In this document: positions 8,497 to 18,126 of the stretch, one piece after another
Layout of the letters: the number at the start of each line of letters is the position of its first letter
Numbering within the stretch: the stretch's first letter is position 1
Assembly (NCBI GenBank): GCA_947650285.1
Contig: CANTFL010000144.1
Span: 372,001 to 436,000 of the forward strand
From: Hyaloperonospora brassicae
Taxonomy: Eukaryota; Oomycota; Peronosporomycetes; Peronosporales; Peronosporaceae
Reading direction: 5' to 3'
Length of the DNA stretch: 64,000 bases
Translations under genes and position numbers: made by a program
Notes under the pieces: generated by a model
Seen by the model: the letters and a program-made list of their open reading frames with translations, nothing else
Told to the model about the DNA's origin: nothing
Databases searched by the model: none

Positions 8497-9657
8497 ATGG
8501 ATGAGGAAGAAATATTTCACGCGACGCGTGAAGGCTTTGCCCATTTGAGTGATCTCGAATAAGACGCGTTGGGGAGAATGATCTCTACCGTGGGCGACAT
8601 TGGCGTTACCGCTATGTTGGAGTCTCTTGACTGATACCAACAGCATGCCTCGATTGCCAGGTTCATTCAATATGAATTTGCTACCGAACGGCAGGAAGTA
8701 GCCTTGCTTCACCAGCAAGGCTCTCAAAAGGCAGAGCAGTTGAGAGAACTCGGTGCTCAACAGACTACGCTGTGAAGACGGCAGCTATTCTATGCTGCTG
8801 TGATCGGGATGACACATACGCGTCGTCCCAAATACTTGAAGGTTGATATCTCCAAGTACAGAAGAGTCGAGGAAGAATCCCTGTTGTTATGGTTCGTCGC
8901 CTCGACAGAGCCATAAAGGCACGTCGTATCGACGATGAGAAAATGAAATTTACATTTGCTCAATTTCATTTGGCGGGACGTGCCAAAACTTGGGCCTTAG
9001 GGCTAAAGATGATCGATCCGTACGATTTTAAGTCGCTCGAAATTTTAAAACCCGGATATTACATACGTTTGAGCCGTCAAGAGAAGAATTTAGAGCTCGG
9101 TCGGAGCTTCTGAAGCTCATACAGGGTAATTGTGACGTACACGCTTACGCCCAACATTTACGACTCCTTGCGAGTAGTATAACTGTCAACTCAGTGCGTG
9201 AACACACGTTGATTCCTGTGTTTAAGCGAGTGCTAGCTGAGGGGCCCGTCCTAGATCACCCGTTCCGTCTAGAGTTGGATACTCTAAAAGATGCTATCTC
9301 AGCAGCGGAACAGGAGGACTTCAGCATGAGACAGGGTCATGCTAGCCCAGTTCATATCATCCACCGAGACGACAAGAGATCGGAGGTCCAGAACAAATGG
9401 ACATCTGTTATGTCGAGAGCGAGAGACCTTGCTCTATAAAAAACAAGCGATTGCAGAAATGCAATCTCTGCCAGAAGTTAGGACACTACCTTACGAATGT
9501 AGTGCCCCTCTCCCAGTACCAAACAGTACTGAGCGAAATGGAAGACCATTTGCTGGAAAGGGCAATGGGCGTGGTTCCAGCGCTGTTGCGAAACCGAAAC
9601 AGCGGAGCGGACCATCAAAATGTGGTCGGGGTCAGTAGAGGCGGAGCGCTCTATTGA
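8497..9657 (+). pseudogene. Gypsy-A gag (copy 2)
   Basis: Fragments in all three frames together give a retrotransposon Gag. They are an N-terminal part from ATG 8497 (MMDEEEIFHATREGFAHL), a KYLKVDISKYR segment near 8835, a core with FTFAQFHLAGRAKTWALGL (about 8951-9007), VHAYAQHLRLLASSI (about 9138-9183) and an acidic helix FRLELDTLKDAISAAEQED. A degraded zinc knuckle CNLCQKLGHY lacks its last Cys near 9490. Gag packages element RNA in the cytoplasmic particle. Several stops and shifts interrupt it, so this copy cannot make an intact Gag. The minus-strand sibling at 45195-46400 keeps a full CCHC knuckle. Confidence 0.82.
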
Positions 9658-10540
9658 TCCAGCAAACGCAAGAGACTTTGCAAATCTCATGACGAAAGTT
9701 GCTCCAGACACACAATAATTGTGTGTCTCTGCACCTGGTGATGAGATTTCACCTACACCTTGAAGTTAGAAGTGAAAAACAATATGTCACTTCGTGCTCT
9801 GGTTGACTGTGGGGCGCCGAGAAACTTTTTTCGTCTCCAGTCACTGGACAATCGTAAGCTCAAGTTCGTTGATCGCGACATTCCCCTCACGAGGATGACG
9901 GTGCGCCTTGATAGAGGCGCATCGATTGCCGTTTTAAAACGTGTAGTGAAAATCAACTAAACTTTATAGGACGAACATAACAATGATGAATTCATCGTAC
10001 GGGATCTAGATGACAAATTTGATGTCATCCTGGGATTACCTTGGCTCAGAAGGTAAGAGCCAAGACTGAGGTGCCAGCATCGATCCGTGAAGATTCCTGC
10101 CGCTTGTTCATCAGATGGCCATCTGAGGAACGTCATGGGGCGTCCACAAACGTGTGGACGTACTGCGAGTGAGTGCGATGACCTCACTTGCGGTACGACC
10201 GTTAGCACGACTGCACAAGATCACAGTGTATTTGATCACTACAATGTGGATCAACCTCCCGGCGGCTGTACAGAAGTACAGGCTGCGCCGAAGGTCCACC
10301 ACTCGAATAAGTCGAGTGAACCGGGACATGGATGTATGCCTAGCTGGCTATATCCTAGAAAGAAGACACCTGTTGCCATCAAATGGCAACACGGTCATCC
10401 TAGGTCGACTAGAGAGTTGATCGTACAGGATAAGTTCCAGAATGTGGTCGCACAGCCTTATTCAGACGACGTAGAGGGAAAAAGTACAAAAATTGTGAAG
10501 GAAGGAATTCCTAAAAAGTTTAATGCTGAGGGTTAGGATC
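9658..10540 (+). pseudogene. Gypsy-A aspartic protease and linker (copy 2)
   Basis: The frame at 9760-9960 encodes SLRALVDCGAPRNFFR, the retropepsin active-site loop with Asp at the expected place (canonical D-S/T-G; here DCG). It continues, across a TAA at 9958-9960, to DDKFDVILGLPWLRR (about 10009-10053), the typical protease C-terminal ILG-W box. A 149-codon open frame from 10087 to 10536 is a linker toward RT and resembles nothing I can name. The protease cleaves Gag and Pol in the particle. The TAA and the changed active-site triplet suggest it is inactive. Confidence 0.78.
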
Positions 10541-10639
10541 TCAGCAACCTGTGGAAAAAAGTTTTCAGGAAGTAATCGTAATATCAAATGTCTTGGTCAA
10601 CGTCGAACTATGTGTAGGCGCCTATACGCTTGACCGAAT

Positions 10640-11990
10640 TTTGCCTTAGAAGTTAACTTCGGAGACAACAGAATTGCCAACGCTAGAACCGAAAAGGTTC
10701 TCGCGTGATCTGGGTAGTGGCAAAGTCAAGCAGATCTTTAGATACGTCGCAGAGGATATATATGTGGCCGATATCCAGTCGTCAACAGTGTGTAGAGAGA
10801 ACGAATTTGTTCGAAAGGCTGCAGGGGGATCGAGGATAGCACACGCATTCAACAAGATAAATGCTGCAACGGTACCGACTCAGAGAGATGATATCGAAAA
10901 AGGACTTAATCGTTAATGGTATATCAAAGAGTAACATCTTCTCGTCCATGGATCTGATGGATGGATTCTATCAGATCCTGATGCGTGAACGGGACGTCCC
11001 GTTCACGGCGGTGAGTACCCCCAGCGGGATGCTGTGGGAGTGGCTAGTGATGCCACAGGGGCTGAGTAATGCCCCTGCAACATCCAACAGATGTGTAACA
11101 AGTCTGTTGAGACCGGTGCAAGAATATGCACCGCGTTACTTTGACCTTTCTGTTCGTTCATAGCCGGGCCATGAACGAAACTGGACGTGGAAGTTCACAG
11201 AACACACTTTATTCAGGTTCTTTAACTTATGCGGAAGCATAAGTTGTACGCCAACCTCAAGAAGTGCATATTCGCGGCTAGCGAAATACCACTATTTGGG
11301 TGCATTGTGGGTAAGCACGGCGTACATTCTGATTCCGAAAAAAGATCAAGGCGATCACTCAATGGCTTGTAACAGTTGATGTCAAGGGACTATGGAAGTT
11401 CCTAGGACTCGCGGCGTATTTGTACAAGTACTCGCGCAATTACGCCGAAATGACTGTGCAACTTTCTTGTTTAGTCTATAAAATCGTGAAGTTGTCATGT
11501 AACGCCGACTGTTAGCGTTATTTTGAAATTATTAAGCATAGATTGATGTAATCTCCCATACTGGCGATTTCAGATCCGGACAACCCATTCCATGTGTTCT
11601 GTACCGCCAGCGATTTTGCAATCGGCTGTGCGTAGATGGAGTTTGATACAGATAGCGCAGAGAGCTTCATCTGTATCAATCTCGTGAGCTGCAAGCTGCC
11701 GGGATTAATGTTTTAGTGCATGACAAGGATCGCCTTGATATGTAAAATGAAATGGGTAAGTTAAGTGTCTATTTCTTGGGAGATAGACCGTTCATCGTTT
11801 ATACGGACCGTGCGTCACTACACACGGCCGTAACCAGTCGACAACTCTCGCAAAGAATGGCGAGGTGGCTGTCTTTCTTTGCGTAGTATAACTTCTCCGT
11901 GGAGTATAAACCCGGATGACTGAACGTCGTTGCCGATGCGCTTTCGCGTCGGTCCGACTTCGAGCCGACTGCGCTGTTCATAAGTGAGGC
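10640..11990 (+). pseudogene. Gypsy-A reverse transcriptase and RNase H (copy 2)
   Basis: RT motif A is visible as FSSMDLMDGFYQILM (about 10939-10983) and motif B as MPQGLSNAP (about 11050-11082). Motif C is altered to YFDLSVRS, losing the second catalytic Asp. Further downstream the connection and RNase H regions are recognisable (FLGLAAYLYKYSRNYAEMT; SDFAIGCA near 11610; YTDRASL near 11800) but carry stops and lost catalytic residues. Bases 10985-11006 form a perfect 22-bp palindrome inside RT. The left palindrome edge (about 11183) lies just after motif C. Non-functional. Confidence 0.82.
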
Positions 11991-11999
11991 ATTGTCCAC

Positions 12000-14170
12000 T
12001 GTTGCGACACTATCGGTCAATGTGCCGTTATAGCCTTTACTCGACAACGTGCGGAAGGCATACGTAGGAGATACGAATCTCCTTCGTTTGGTGAATCTTC
12101 TTCCATTTCCATCCCGGAAATCCTTGTGGGATTTGTCGGCTCTATACCGCTACTTTCTGGATCGGTATGCAACAGGGAACGGGTTTCTGTACTATACAGA
12201 AGTTCCCGAAGACACACTTCGTGTCGTCGTTCCCGATCATGATTTGCGTTCAAGCATCATGTTCAAATGTCACGATGCGCCATCAAGCGGGCATTGTGAT
12301 AGAGAAAAGACTTCCCTTGCGGTAAGTCGTGACATTTACTGACCCCGCCAGTATCAGTTTGTACCCAAGTGCATTCGTTCTTGCGAGGTCTGTCAACGAG
12401 TGAAGCCTATCCTTCATCCCGTGCACCATCGCAACCTCTGCCGGTCCCGGCAGTGTTGGGAGTGTATTTCATGGACTTTGTCTTGGGATTTTCCGGAGAC
12501 ATATACAAGAATAATGATATTCTTGTGTTTGTGTATCGTTTCAGCAACATGGTGCATCTTGCTGCAGTCCCTGAGTCGATCACTGCACATGGATGTGCGC
12601 GTGACTTCATAGATTCATTGTTTCGAACACACAGGTTACCCCGTGAACTCGTATCCGACGGTGACCATCGGTTCAAGGCGGAGTTTCCGCAATCGTGTTC
12701 CGCAAATTGGGACCGCTTTTAAAGATGTAAATATATGACCATCCCAAAACAGATGGTCAGACGGAACTTGCAAACCGGGTCCTCGAAGAGATACTTCGAG
12801 TATACATCCATTCGTTCTCGAGTAAGAGAGAATTTCTATCCATGGTTGAATTCGCCATCAATAATTCGTGCATGCTATAGCCCAGCACACACCGTTCTTC
12901 TTAAATGGCTTACACTATCCACGTCTGCCCACATTCTTAGATAGTGACTCTTGGATTAGGGGGAGGGAATCGGTCGAGGAAAAGACGTTCTAACTCTTGC
13001 TCATCACGTGACGACGTTAGCGTCGACACGTATGATGCTGATGTCGATCAAGTCGACATCGATGATGAACATCACCTCAATAATAGCGATGACGCTATAA
13101 TTGAATCAGATGATGATGAAGATGCTGGTGTTTTAGCATCGCTAACGGATATGTCAGCGAGGATGTTGACACCATCGCTGATCAACCGAAAGAGGAGAGG
13201 ACTCTTTCTGCAGTTCGCACAAGAAAAACTCAACAAGTAATGTTTCGTTAGCGGAAACATTTCTTCTGGCTCGAGAAGCAGTGGTTCATTTTGTGCAGGA
13301 CTCCATCGATCACGCGGTGGGCCGGCAGAAACGTAACGCTTACAGAATAGAAGATCAAATTTTCTTTCATTTATTGAAGGCTATTTAGTCCTGCTTTCTA
13401 CGGTAAACTTACCCAGACACGTAGGGACTAATGTGAGCGGCAGTAAACTACTGCTCAAGTACATCGGCCCGTTTCATGTGCTGCGCCTACAAGGCAACGC
13501 ATACACGATTGAGCTGCCGCGTAGTTGCGTACGCATCCTACGTTTTACGTGGGGCGTCTCTGCTCGTACTGCAAGTACGAGTCTTCTTACGATGATGAGG
13601 ATGACCCCCACATTCAAGAATCTCCATTAGATTCTTGCGCTCGCGCTCCAGAAATTCAGTCTGGATGCGTAGTGAAGAGACCTCTACGTCCAACTAAGCG
13701 ATCTCCCTGCGAGCTGATGCCTGCTCGACAACGAGGGAACGGACCCCTGCTCGACCTGAAGCTGCGCGAGGGCGTACTCAGCGCGATCCTACGCACGATC
13801 AGCCTCACGAATCTTGCGCTTCTTTTGCAAAAAAGAATCGGTAAGATCATAGCGTCTGTCTCTCTCGTGCGCTGAATACTCGCGCAATTTAGCGATTGAG
13901 CGATCCATCTCGTGTTGGTTGAGATGTTGAGTCGAACGAGTGGAGGCGGGTTCTCCTCCTCCTCCACATCTTTTGGTGGACTCACACGGTGGTCAACACT
14001 TCCTGGTAGAGTTTATCTTGAACCACTGTGACGATTTCAGGATCAAGGATGACTTACCTTGTCCAGTAGTGGGGGATTCACCCTCGCGCAACAGCTGGTA
14101 GCCCCGCTCTCAGCTGATGGTGGATGTATCCGGTCTCGTCTAGTAGTATGACGAGACGCACCCTTTAATG
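12000..14170 (+). pseudogene. Gypsy-A integrase and chromodomain relic (copy 2)
   Basis: Pieces match copy 1 in order: an HHCC region with KCHDAPSSGH and CEVCQR (about 12270-12400), VFVYRFSNMVHLAAVPESI (about 12527-12580), ELVSDGDHRF (about 12646-12675), the acidic stretch VDTYDADVDQVDIDDE (about 13022-13072), KLLLKYIGPFHVL (about 13447-13485) and a chromodomain remnant with HFLVEFILNH (about 13998-14027). The first core Asp context is MDFVLGF and the second is changed (SDRDPR to SDGDHR). Stops and shifts break every segment. The acidic insert and GPF module persist as separate open frames, as in copy 1. Confidence 0.8.
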
Positions 14171-15314
14171 ATGGAGGTCCATCGTCGAACGAACGCCGGG
14201 CGCGTTCGTAAAAGAATTGCAATTTCTTAATCCCTTGGTTCATCTCAGCCGAGATGCGCGCCCTTCAATAGGAATGGTTAGGGAGAAAGGCCTCTGTAGG
14301 GGCGCGAATACAGTTGTCGACACGACTCTGACCATTACCTACCCACAAGATGAAACGTAAGACTGCCTCTCGATACAGTCGGTGTAATTTAAACCGAATA
14401 CCGGTTGGCGACTTCTTTTCAAACTTTAAACGTTCAGCCAAGCGTCACGGATAACATATTTCAGTGTTGCCGATAAAAGAGCTCCACTCCGGCTCCAACG
14501 AAACTTCGTCCTGGTTGCGGTTGTCGTGGTACCATCGATGTCTGAAAAAGCCATCGATGTATAAATCATGTTCAATGCGATAACCACTCGCACTGACAGA
14601 AAGACCATGGAGTCTTGACGAACCGAAGAGTGTAATTCGTAATTACCAGTGGTGCAAATATGTCCCTGCTTCATTTTGTATTGAGAAGGCATCCATGGAT
14701 TGTTTCCAGGGGCAGATCGATACGCGTTTGAAACCTACTCTTCTAGCGCAGTACCAACATAAGTAATGGCAATAAGATCGCTGAAATCACTGGATTTCTA
14801 CTGCTAGAATGACTCCTTGAAGAGTCATCGGCATCATCATGATGACTAATGCATCATGTTTTTCACTCGCATCATGCGAATGTGAGAGCGACCGGTTCGA
14901 TACCCGCGACGAGTACTCAGACTCGTAGGATGAGCCGAACACTTCGTGGTGCAAAGTCTTATCGATACTGCTACGAGGCACAGCAGTCGTTGTTTCCGCA
15001 TACAAAGCTTAACGGTAGGGCTTTTCGAGCGACTTCAAGTCGGACAGGGAGTCCTACTCGCCATTATAGACAGCCTATATGTAAAGATCGACGTCCATGG
15101 AACTACCACCCGCAGACAAAGCTGTGGATGAAGAAGCTGCACGTGGATGACCACCTGCAGCTGCAACAATGGGTGTTGCATGCTGCTTATCAACAACAGC
15201 AAGCGATGAGACGCCTGCTGACGTGTCTTGTTTGACTTGCTCTCCGGCTGCACGGATGCGTACAGCTGCTACAGGGAAGAGCTTGTTTGCGTAGATCATA
15301 GAATAACACGTCAT
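14043..15314 (-). pseudogene. Antisense ORF relic of Gypsy-A (copy 2)
   Basis: Minus-strand frames at 14043-14243, 14426-14692, 14787-15005 and 15075-15314 align in order with the antisense protein of copy 1. The 15075-15314 and 14787-15005 pieces correspond to its acidic/Ser-rich N-terminal part, and LHSSV...IYTSMAFSDIDG matches its folded middle. MNQGIKKLQFFYERARRSF matches [19 protein letters not shown], with DGPPSLKGASRHTTRRD against [17 protein letters not shown]. Here it is broken by stops and shifts. The protein-level match between diverged copies is the main evidence that the antisense frame was once coding. Confidence 0.6.
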
Positions 15315-15434
15315 GCCCTGAAAGCTGGAATGAGAAGGTCAAAGCCTACGAGTACCTCCTTTCCCCCAGAGCGACAAGACCGTGGTCACTCTATTACCAA
15401 TTAATCAGCACACTTACTATAGCGACTGATGGTT

Positions 15435-15447
15435 AAAGGGTGGGTGA
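15435..15447 (+). promoter_or_regulatory. Polypurine tract of Gypsy-A copy 2
   Basis: AAAGGGTGGGTGA is immediately followed by TGTAACGGGG, the LTR start. Confidence 0.75.
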
Positions 15448-15838
15448 TGTAACGGGGTGAGCCCGTTGCATAAAATAGATACAAACGTATTTAGTTTCGA
15501 ATATTATCTATTTCGATTATATTCAATCAACATTACTCAAAAATAGCTTACGTTGGTAATATCTTATTCCTGAGTGTAATATTCTTGGTGGCTTCACTTA
15601 TTGGTTGATGTACTCGGTATATTGAACCACCAATCTCTGCTGGACGCGCGCAATAGGTGGTGAGAAAGAAACCACATAGGAGATTGTATTTTTATATAGT
15701 TAGATCAAGACAGAGATGCTTTATTGAAGAAACATAACTACATGTAATACAGTTCTACTTTCCCCTCAGACAGAGCTTTCGGGTTCTGTTTGCTTTGGCT
15801 GCGCTTCCGCATGCCACATGAACGTGACGTCGGGACTA
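15448..15838 (+). repeat. 3' LTR of Gypsy-A copy 2, truncated
   Basis: The start matches the 5' LTR (TGTAACGGGGTGAGCCCGT). The conserved CGCGCGCAAT block lies at 15645-15654. Homology fades after about 15838 (GACGTCGGGACTAC), so the terminal hairpin and CCCCGTTACA end are missing. The same truncation occurs in the mirror copy near 39004, so it predates the inverted duplication. Confidence 0.85.
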
Positions 15839-16311
15839 CGCAGACATGTGTTCGCATTACACCAGGTCTTACCATTTATTAGGTAAGAGCGTGTACCACC
15901 ACACAGTACATAAACAGCCAGCATATCGCACGTGCGAGCCAGTGAACAAGCCCTGACGTGCACGACCCACGCGACGTAATGATCATCGCAGACAGAAAAA
16001 CCATGTGGATTACAGAAGACCACATTAGAAAAGATGAATGGTCCAGACACAAATGGCGTTGGCACTGTCACACTTTGGAGCCAATGCCCGTGGGATGCAG
16101 TCGCCGTGATACCTTTGTCTCTCATCGAACAAATATCTCTCAATCTTTTGATTTTATCGCTCAAAATAATACTCGCGATGAAATACATAGCAAGACATTG
16201 CACTATGTGTATAGTTTTGTGTGCTGGTGTCACAGGACGCACAAGTTCGACAAGCCTTTCGACCGCTAGAAAGGTGATGCAGACATACTTGTCGCCATCG
16301 TGTAAGTACAC
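15766..16311 (-). CDS. Hypothetical frame crossing the truncated LTR junction
   Basis: This 181-codon frame ends inside LTR sequence (last residues QTEPESSV) and is identical in protein to its mirror at 38533-39078. It has no ATG at its upstream end (the first codon is GTG); the first in-frame ATG gives a product of about 140 residues starting MYFIASIILSD, a hydrophobic segment. I recognise no family. The identity between arms reflects the recent duplication or conversion and is not evidence of selection. It is probably a chance frame. Confidence 0.2.
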   Translation of the reverse strand: MYLHDGDKYVCITFLAVERLVELVRPVTPAHKTIHIVQCLAMYFIASIILSDKIKRLRDICSMRDKGITATASHGHWLQSVTVPTPFVSGPFIFSNVVFCNPHGFSVCDDHYVAWVVHVRACSLARTCDMLAVYVLCGGTRSYLINGKTWCNANTCLRSPDVTFMWHAEAQPKQTEPESSV

Positions 16312-16903
16312 GTCTTAAAGAGACTGCCACCGAGTCGGACGACTAGCATCGTTGTACCATGCCCATTCGCGGCGTGTTGAGGCTCAACAACACATGAATG
16401 CGCTTATGTTATGCGGTGAGCTAGCACGAGCTTCTCTCGGACAACAGACACCACACGCGAGTCATGGTAGCAAGCACACAAATCGCGACTACAGCCTCGG
16501 CCGTCACTACGCTAGTCCTTGATCCTGAGCTCGATTCAGTAGCCATAAGACAGTAAGCCTGAACCAGTGAGTGCCATTACCTGCTGATTCTTGTCTGCTC
16601 GTCATCGGTCTAGTCGTTGAACTTCGCGTGTGATATCATGTCTCATGTTTGACGGGGAGCCAAGTGCGCCTTGCGAAGTTGGTGCAAAGTCGCTATGCGC
16701 GTTCGAAAAGCGACACCCAATCGATGCTAGTCGCCTCTTGGCAAGTCAATTACAGCAGCTTTGATATGACCAGGTTTCCAACGCAGTTCGCTATATCTGG
16801 CCACCTAGTGTGTACTCGAGTGTTATGTTCACACATAAGCTGGGCAGTGCGAGTTCATTGTGGCAGCAAATGCATTCGTCACCCTTTACTGACTTGTACA
16901 TGA
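15839..16903. other. Segment between truncated LTR and LINE ORF
   Basis: It is duplicated in the right arm (about 37939-39003). It is possibly the LINE 5' UTR or an older inserted fragment. A 181-codon minus-strand frame crosses the LTR junction (see 15766-16311). Nothing else is recognised. Confidence 0.5.
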
Positions 16904-17476
16904 CAGAGAACAGGCTCTTGTCATGTATCAGACCGCTTTCAACTCAGCGAGACAACATCTTTAGCTGCGTGTCCCCACGCTTCCAGTAAACGCGAGTCAG
17001 CACGACGTATTGTGGTCGTGACCGACCAGTTGTCGCCGGTCAACGAGAAGGGTCGCGCCCGTATACTGTGTACCAACGATTCTGGTCTCCCTTATCCTAT
17101 TGATCATTTCGCCTCGATGCCGGGTGAAACCCTTCGTTCCTTTAGACACGCCATCAACAGAGAATCTCAACTGGCTGTGATCCGGCTTCACACTACACAC
17201 GCCGATGCGACACTCCGCGATCGGTGCAGGGGTTGGGCCGCCACGGCAGACGGCCAAGCTGAAAAAATACGATGGAGATTGACGTACAGTGTTCAATGGT
17301 GGAGACGATTTAGCAAAACACATCCTGAATTGTTGTACGCGACTGTCGTCGAATTGCTTGAGGACTTGGACAATGAGAAAATTTTAATATTTTGTGTCTT
17401 GCTACCAAAGCTCGCACCCATTTATATAAAGACGAACGTGGTTATGCCGCAAAACAAGGATGTACTATACAACCTC
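16904..17476 (+). pseudogene. LINE 5' ORF fragment, left arm (split by Gypsy-B)
   Basis: The frame opens after a TGA at 16901 and encodes ARRIVVVTDQLSPVNEKG, CTNDSGLPYPIDHF and VQWWRRFSKTHPELLYATV. It is cut at 17477 by the Gypsy-B LTR. In the right arm the same frame runs on without the insertion for about 40 residues past the site. No ATG start is evident. Its place upstream of the endonuclease suggests the N-terminal part of the LINE protein; I do not recognise a domain in it. Confidence 0.5.
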
Positions 17477-18017
17477 TGTAGCGGAGCTACACAGCTCCTT
17501 AAGTCAGAGATAGACTTAACGCTCATTGAGCAACTTAAGGTTCAGAGAACCCGACTCAAAGAGTCAACAGCTCTGAGAGCAAAAAGGTGGTTATAAGAAC
17601 CCGACTCAAAGAGTCAACAAGCTCAAAGAGCTTACGGTACCTGATCCAGGGGGACCAAACTATTCAAAGAATCAATCGCACTAAGTGCACAAGGAGTATC
17701 TACCTTTGCAAGGCGTTGCTACATCCTTACGATCGCAAGACGCTTCAGAGAGGCACGTGTCTTTTGTTGATCAAAATGGGAACTGGATTATATTTCTTCT
17801 CTTAACCTAAAAGAACACCGTTGAACAAAGTAAATAACTGATAACCTTCTCACTTATGTCCTAGATAAACCTATCAAAAGATCTCGTAATCAATGGTTGA
17901 CAGACATCATTCTTCAACAATTGATACTTGTGTTCGAATATTACTTTGAAGGGAATCCCATCCCTTGTGTGTACCACACCTATTTTCGACTATCAGCCGA
18001 CAGGTAACCTCGTTACA
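17477..18017 (-). repeat. 3' LTR of Gypsy-B
   Basis: This 541-bp LTR is on the left side because the element is on the minus strand. It holds a duplication of about 50 bp (AGAACCCGACTCAAAGAGTC near 17547 and again near 17597) that the partner LTR lacks; the partner has a short A-tract instead. Several small hairpins are present (GACTCAAAGAGTC, AGCTCAAAGAGCT, GATTCAAAGAATC, GCACTAAGTGC). Confidence 0.88.
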
Positions 18018-18126
18018 CGCTCCCGCACCAGACTGACGTTACCACGAAACTTCAATCGGATTATTGTCTCGAAGAGGACGGTGTGTGTGCGCTTCAACCT
18101 TCACGGTTGGCAAAACACAAAACACC

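Larger units (their letters stand above)
7997..15838 (+). mobile_element. Ty3/Gypsy retrotransposon, family A, copy 2 (decayed, 3' LTR truncated)
   Basis: The element has a 5' LTR (7997-8439), primer-binding site, gag, protease, RT, RNase H, integrase, chromodomain remnant, antisense ORF relic, polypurine tract and a 3' LTR that stops matching after about 15838. Its pol is more decayed than copy 1: many stops, RT motif C changed from YFDD to YFDL (about 11140), and the first RNase H catalytic Asp changed (VCDASDF to FCTASDF, about 11600). Its 3' part from 11183 onward is also the outer segment of the giant inverted repeat and is almost identical to 39004-43659. The 5' part (7997-11182) is clearly diverged from 43660-46865. 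Confidence 0.92.

Noticed and set aside
16320..16900. tRNA or small RNA gene search
   Set aside because: No cloverleaf-like pairing with B-box GTTCGA context was found here or elsewhere in the window.
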